Shown: in pieces, positions 5,432-6,274 of the stretch
How the letters are laid out: each line of letters opens with the position of its first letter
Numbering within the stretch: position 1 is the first letter of the stretch
NCBI GenBank assembly: GCA_031283865.1
Contig: JAITAX010000064.1
Coordinates: 1-6,274, forward strand
DNA length: 6,274 bases
Direction of reading: 5' to 3'
From: Eubacteriales Family XIII. Incertae Sedis bacterium
GTDB lineage: Bacteria > Bacillota > Clostridia > Peptostreptococcales > Anaerovoracaceae
Made by a program: the position numbers and the translations under genes
Notes under the pieces: generated by a model
What the model was told of the DNA's origin: nothing
Databases searched by the model: none
What the model saw: only the letters and a program-made list of their open reading frames with translations

Positions 5432-6079
5432 ATGCCATCAGCGGAACATCTGAAAGAAAAGCAGGCCGTGGTCGACGAGATCAAAGAGAAGCTCAGCAGG
5501 GCGCAGTCTGCGGTCGTCATCGACTACATCGGCATTACGGTCGCGGAGGCCGACGCGATGCGGAAGAAACTGCGCGAGGCCGATGTGGATTACACCGTTT
5601 ACAAGAACAAATTGGCGGAGCGGGCAATCGACGGCACGGACTACGAGCTGCTGAAAAGCGTGCTCGCGGGGCCGAGCGCCTTTGCGCTCAGCTACAGCGA
5701 CGCCATCACGCCGACGCGCGTGTTGAGCGGCATCTTCAAGGAGTACAAGAAGATGGAGTTCAAGGGCGGCGTAATCGAGGGGACTTTTTACGACGCGGAG
5801 GGCCTGAAGCAGATCGCTTCCCTGCCCACGCGAAATGAACTGATCTCACGCTTCCTCGGCAGCGTTATATCGCCGGTCGGCAAGCTGGTACGCAGCTTTA
5901 AGGCCATAGCCGACGACAAGGAGAGCGGAAGCCCCGCGAAAGCGGCAGCGACGCCCGCAGAAGCAGCGGCGCCCGCGCCGGAAGTGCCGGCGCCCGCAGA
6001 AGCGGCGACACCGGAAGCGCCGGCACCCGCAGAAGCGGTTGACGCATCTCCCGCAGCCGAAACGGCCGGGACGGAATGA
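5432..6079 (+). CDS. rplJ: 50S ribosomal protein L10 with a repetitive Ala/Pro/Glu C-terminal tail
   Basis: L10 anchors the L7/L12 dimers to the ribosome beside L11, and in complex with L12 it represses its own message through the leader. Residues 1-135 are the rRNA-binding globular domain, with recognisable EHLKEKQAVVDEIKEKL, VDYTVYKNKLAERAI and SAFALSYSD. Residues about 136-162 (ELISRFLGSVISPVGKLVRSFKAIADD) match the long helix that carries L7/L12 dimers. Ordinary L10 ends around 165-175; here about 50 more residues (166-215) of Ala, Pro, Glu and Thr follow, encoded partly by tandem repeats. The tail is likely disordered and acidic. AAAGGAG (5420-5426) precedes the ATG by 5 nt. rplL begins 61 nt after the stop, with no terminator seen between. 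Confidence 0.96.
   Translation: MPSAEHLKEKQAVVDEIKEKLSRAQSAVVIDYIGITVAEADAMRKKLREADVDYTVYKNKLAERAIDGTDYELLKSVLAGPSAFALSYSDAITPTRVLSGIFKEYKKMEFKGGVIEGTFYDAEGLKQIASLPTRNELISRFLGSVISPVGKLVRSFKAIADDKESGSPAKAAATPAEAAAPAPEVPAPAEAATPEAPAPAEAVDASPAAETAGTE
5978..6038 (+). repeat. Tandem repeat, 33-nt period, inside the rplJ tail
   Basis: Two 28-nt blocks (5978-6005 and 6011-6038) match at 26 of 28 positions and are spaced by 33 nt, so the frame is kept. They encode PEVPAPAEAAT followed by PEAPAPAEAVD. A more degenerate PAEAAAPAPE copy lies just upstream. This looks like in-frame slippage expansion of the L10 tail. Confidence 0.85.
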
Positions 6080-6140
6080 CACAAAAAATCGTTAAAATGG
6101 CAATACGCAGAGAAAGACTGTGATACAGGAGGAAAGATTC

Positions 6141-6274
6141 ATGAGCGCAAGCATAAGCAACGAGCAAATAATCGAAGCCATAAAGGGCATGACGGTTCTG
6201 GAGATCAACGAACTTGTGAAAGCCTGCGAAGCGGAATTTGGCGTTTCGGCGGCGGCCCCCGTGGCGGTTGCCGG
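6141..6274 (+). CDS. rplL: 50S ribosomal protein L7/L12, N-terminal part (cut by window edge)
   Basis: L7/L12 is the multi-copy stalk protein that recruits and stimulates translational GTPases. Only the first 44 codons are present. They show the dimerisation domain that docks on the L10 helix (MTVLEINELVKACEAEFGVS, residues 17-36), and then the start of the Ala/Pro/Val-rich hinge (AAAPVAVAG). The start ATG has a strong AGGAGG (6127-6132) 8 nt upstream, better than that of rplJ, which fits the need for several L12 copies per L10. A Cys at residue 30 sits where Leu is common. The gene is open to the window edge and should continue for about 80 more residues. Confidence 0.96.
   Translation, partial: MSASISNEQIIEAIKGMTVLEINELVKACEAEFGVSAAAPVAVA

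Noticed and set aside
5788..6084. Minus-strand open frames opposite the rplJ tail
   Set aside because: These are products of the GC-rich Ala/Pro/Glu repeat read in reverse; low complexity, no ribosome site, no family match.

Overview
The window reads as chromosomal DNA from a GC-rich member of the Bacillota, most likely a clostridium-like bacterium. The evidence is: an argR-recN pair with ATGA overlap, as in the Bacillus/Clostridium ahrC-recN unit; strong GGAGG-type ribosome binding sites; a zinc-ribbon (four-cysteine) L33; the rpmG-secE-nusG-rplKA-rplJL order; and a Firmicutes-style L10 leader RNA in front of rplJ. No mobile element, CRISPR array, phage gene, tRNA or rRNA was seen.

Layout. 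(1) Positions 1-214 hold the 3' end of a plus-strand gene encoding a very acidic Ala/Glu/Pro-rich tail. It closes at a hairpin terminator (259-283) that lies between convergent genes. (2) Positions 357-2485 on the minus strand are argR-recN, a two-gene operon for the arginine repressor and the SMC-like DNA-repair ATPase. It is driven by a TATAAT promoter at 2527-2556. (3) Positions 2486-2775 are a divergent regulatory region. The plus-strand promoter here is strong (TTGACA, 17 bp, extended -10, A-rich upstream tract). A ~110-nt leader with a terminator-like hairpin and T5 run follows it, just before rpmG. (4) Positions 2776-5189 are rpmG, secE, nusG, rplK and rplA: L33, the SecYEG subunit, the NusG elongation factor, and the L11 and L1 proteins of the L1 and L7/L12 stalks. 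(5) Positions 5190-5431 are a 242-nt gap filled by a recognisable L10(L12) leader RNA plus mutually exclusive hairpins that look like an attenuation switch. (6) Positions 5432-6274 are rplJ (L10, with a repetitive Ala/Pro/Glu tail) and the start of rplL (L7/L12), which runs off the window.

How the genes work together: the plus-strand cluster makes the GTPase-associated centre and L1 stalk of the large ribosomal subunit, together with a translocon subunit and a transcription elongation factor. Output appears to be controlled at two RNA leaders, one in front of rpmG and one in front of rplJ. The L10 leader probably senses free L10-L12 complex.

The gene content is ordinary housekeeping. I found no unknown multi-gene system. 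The points most worth a second look are the two leader RNAs, the argR-recN unit sitting head-to-head with a ribosomal operon, low-complexity extensions on NusG and L10, and a changed residue in the ArgR arginine-binding motif.
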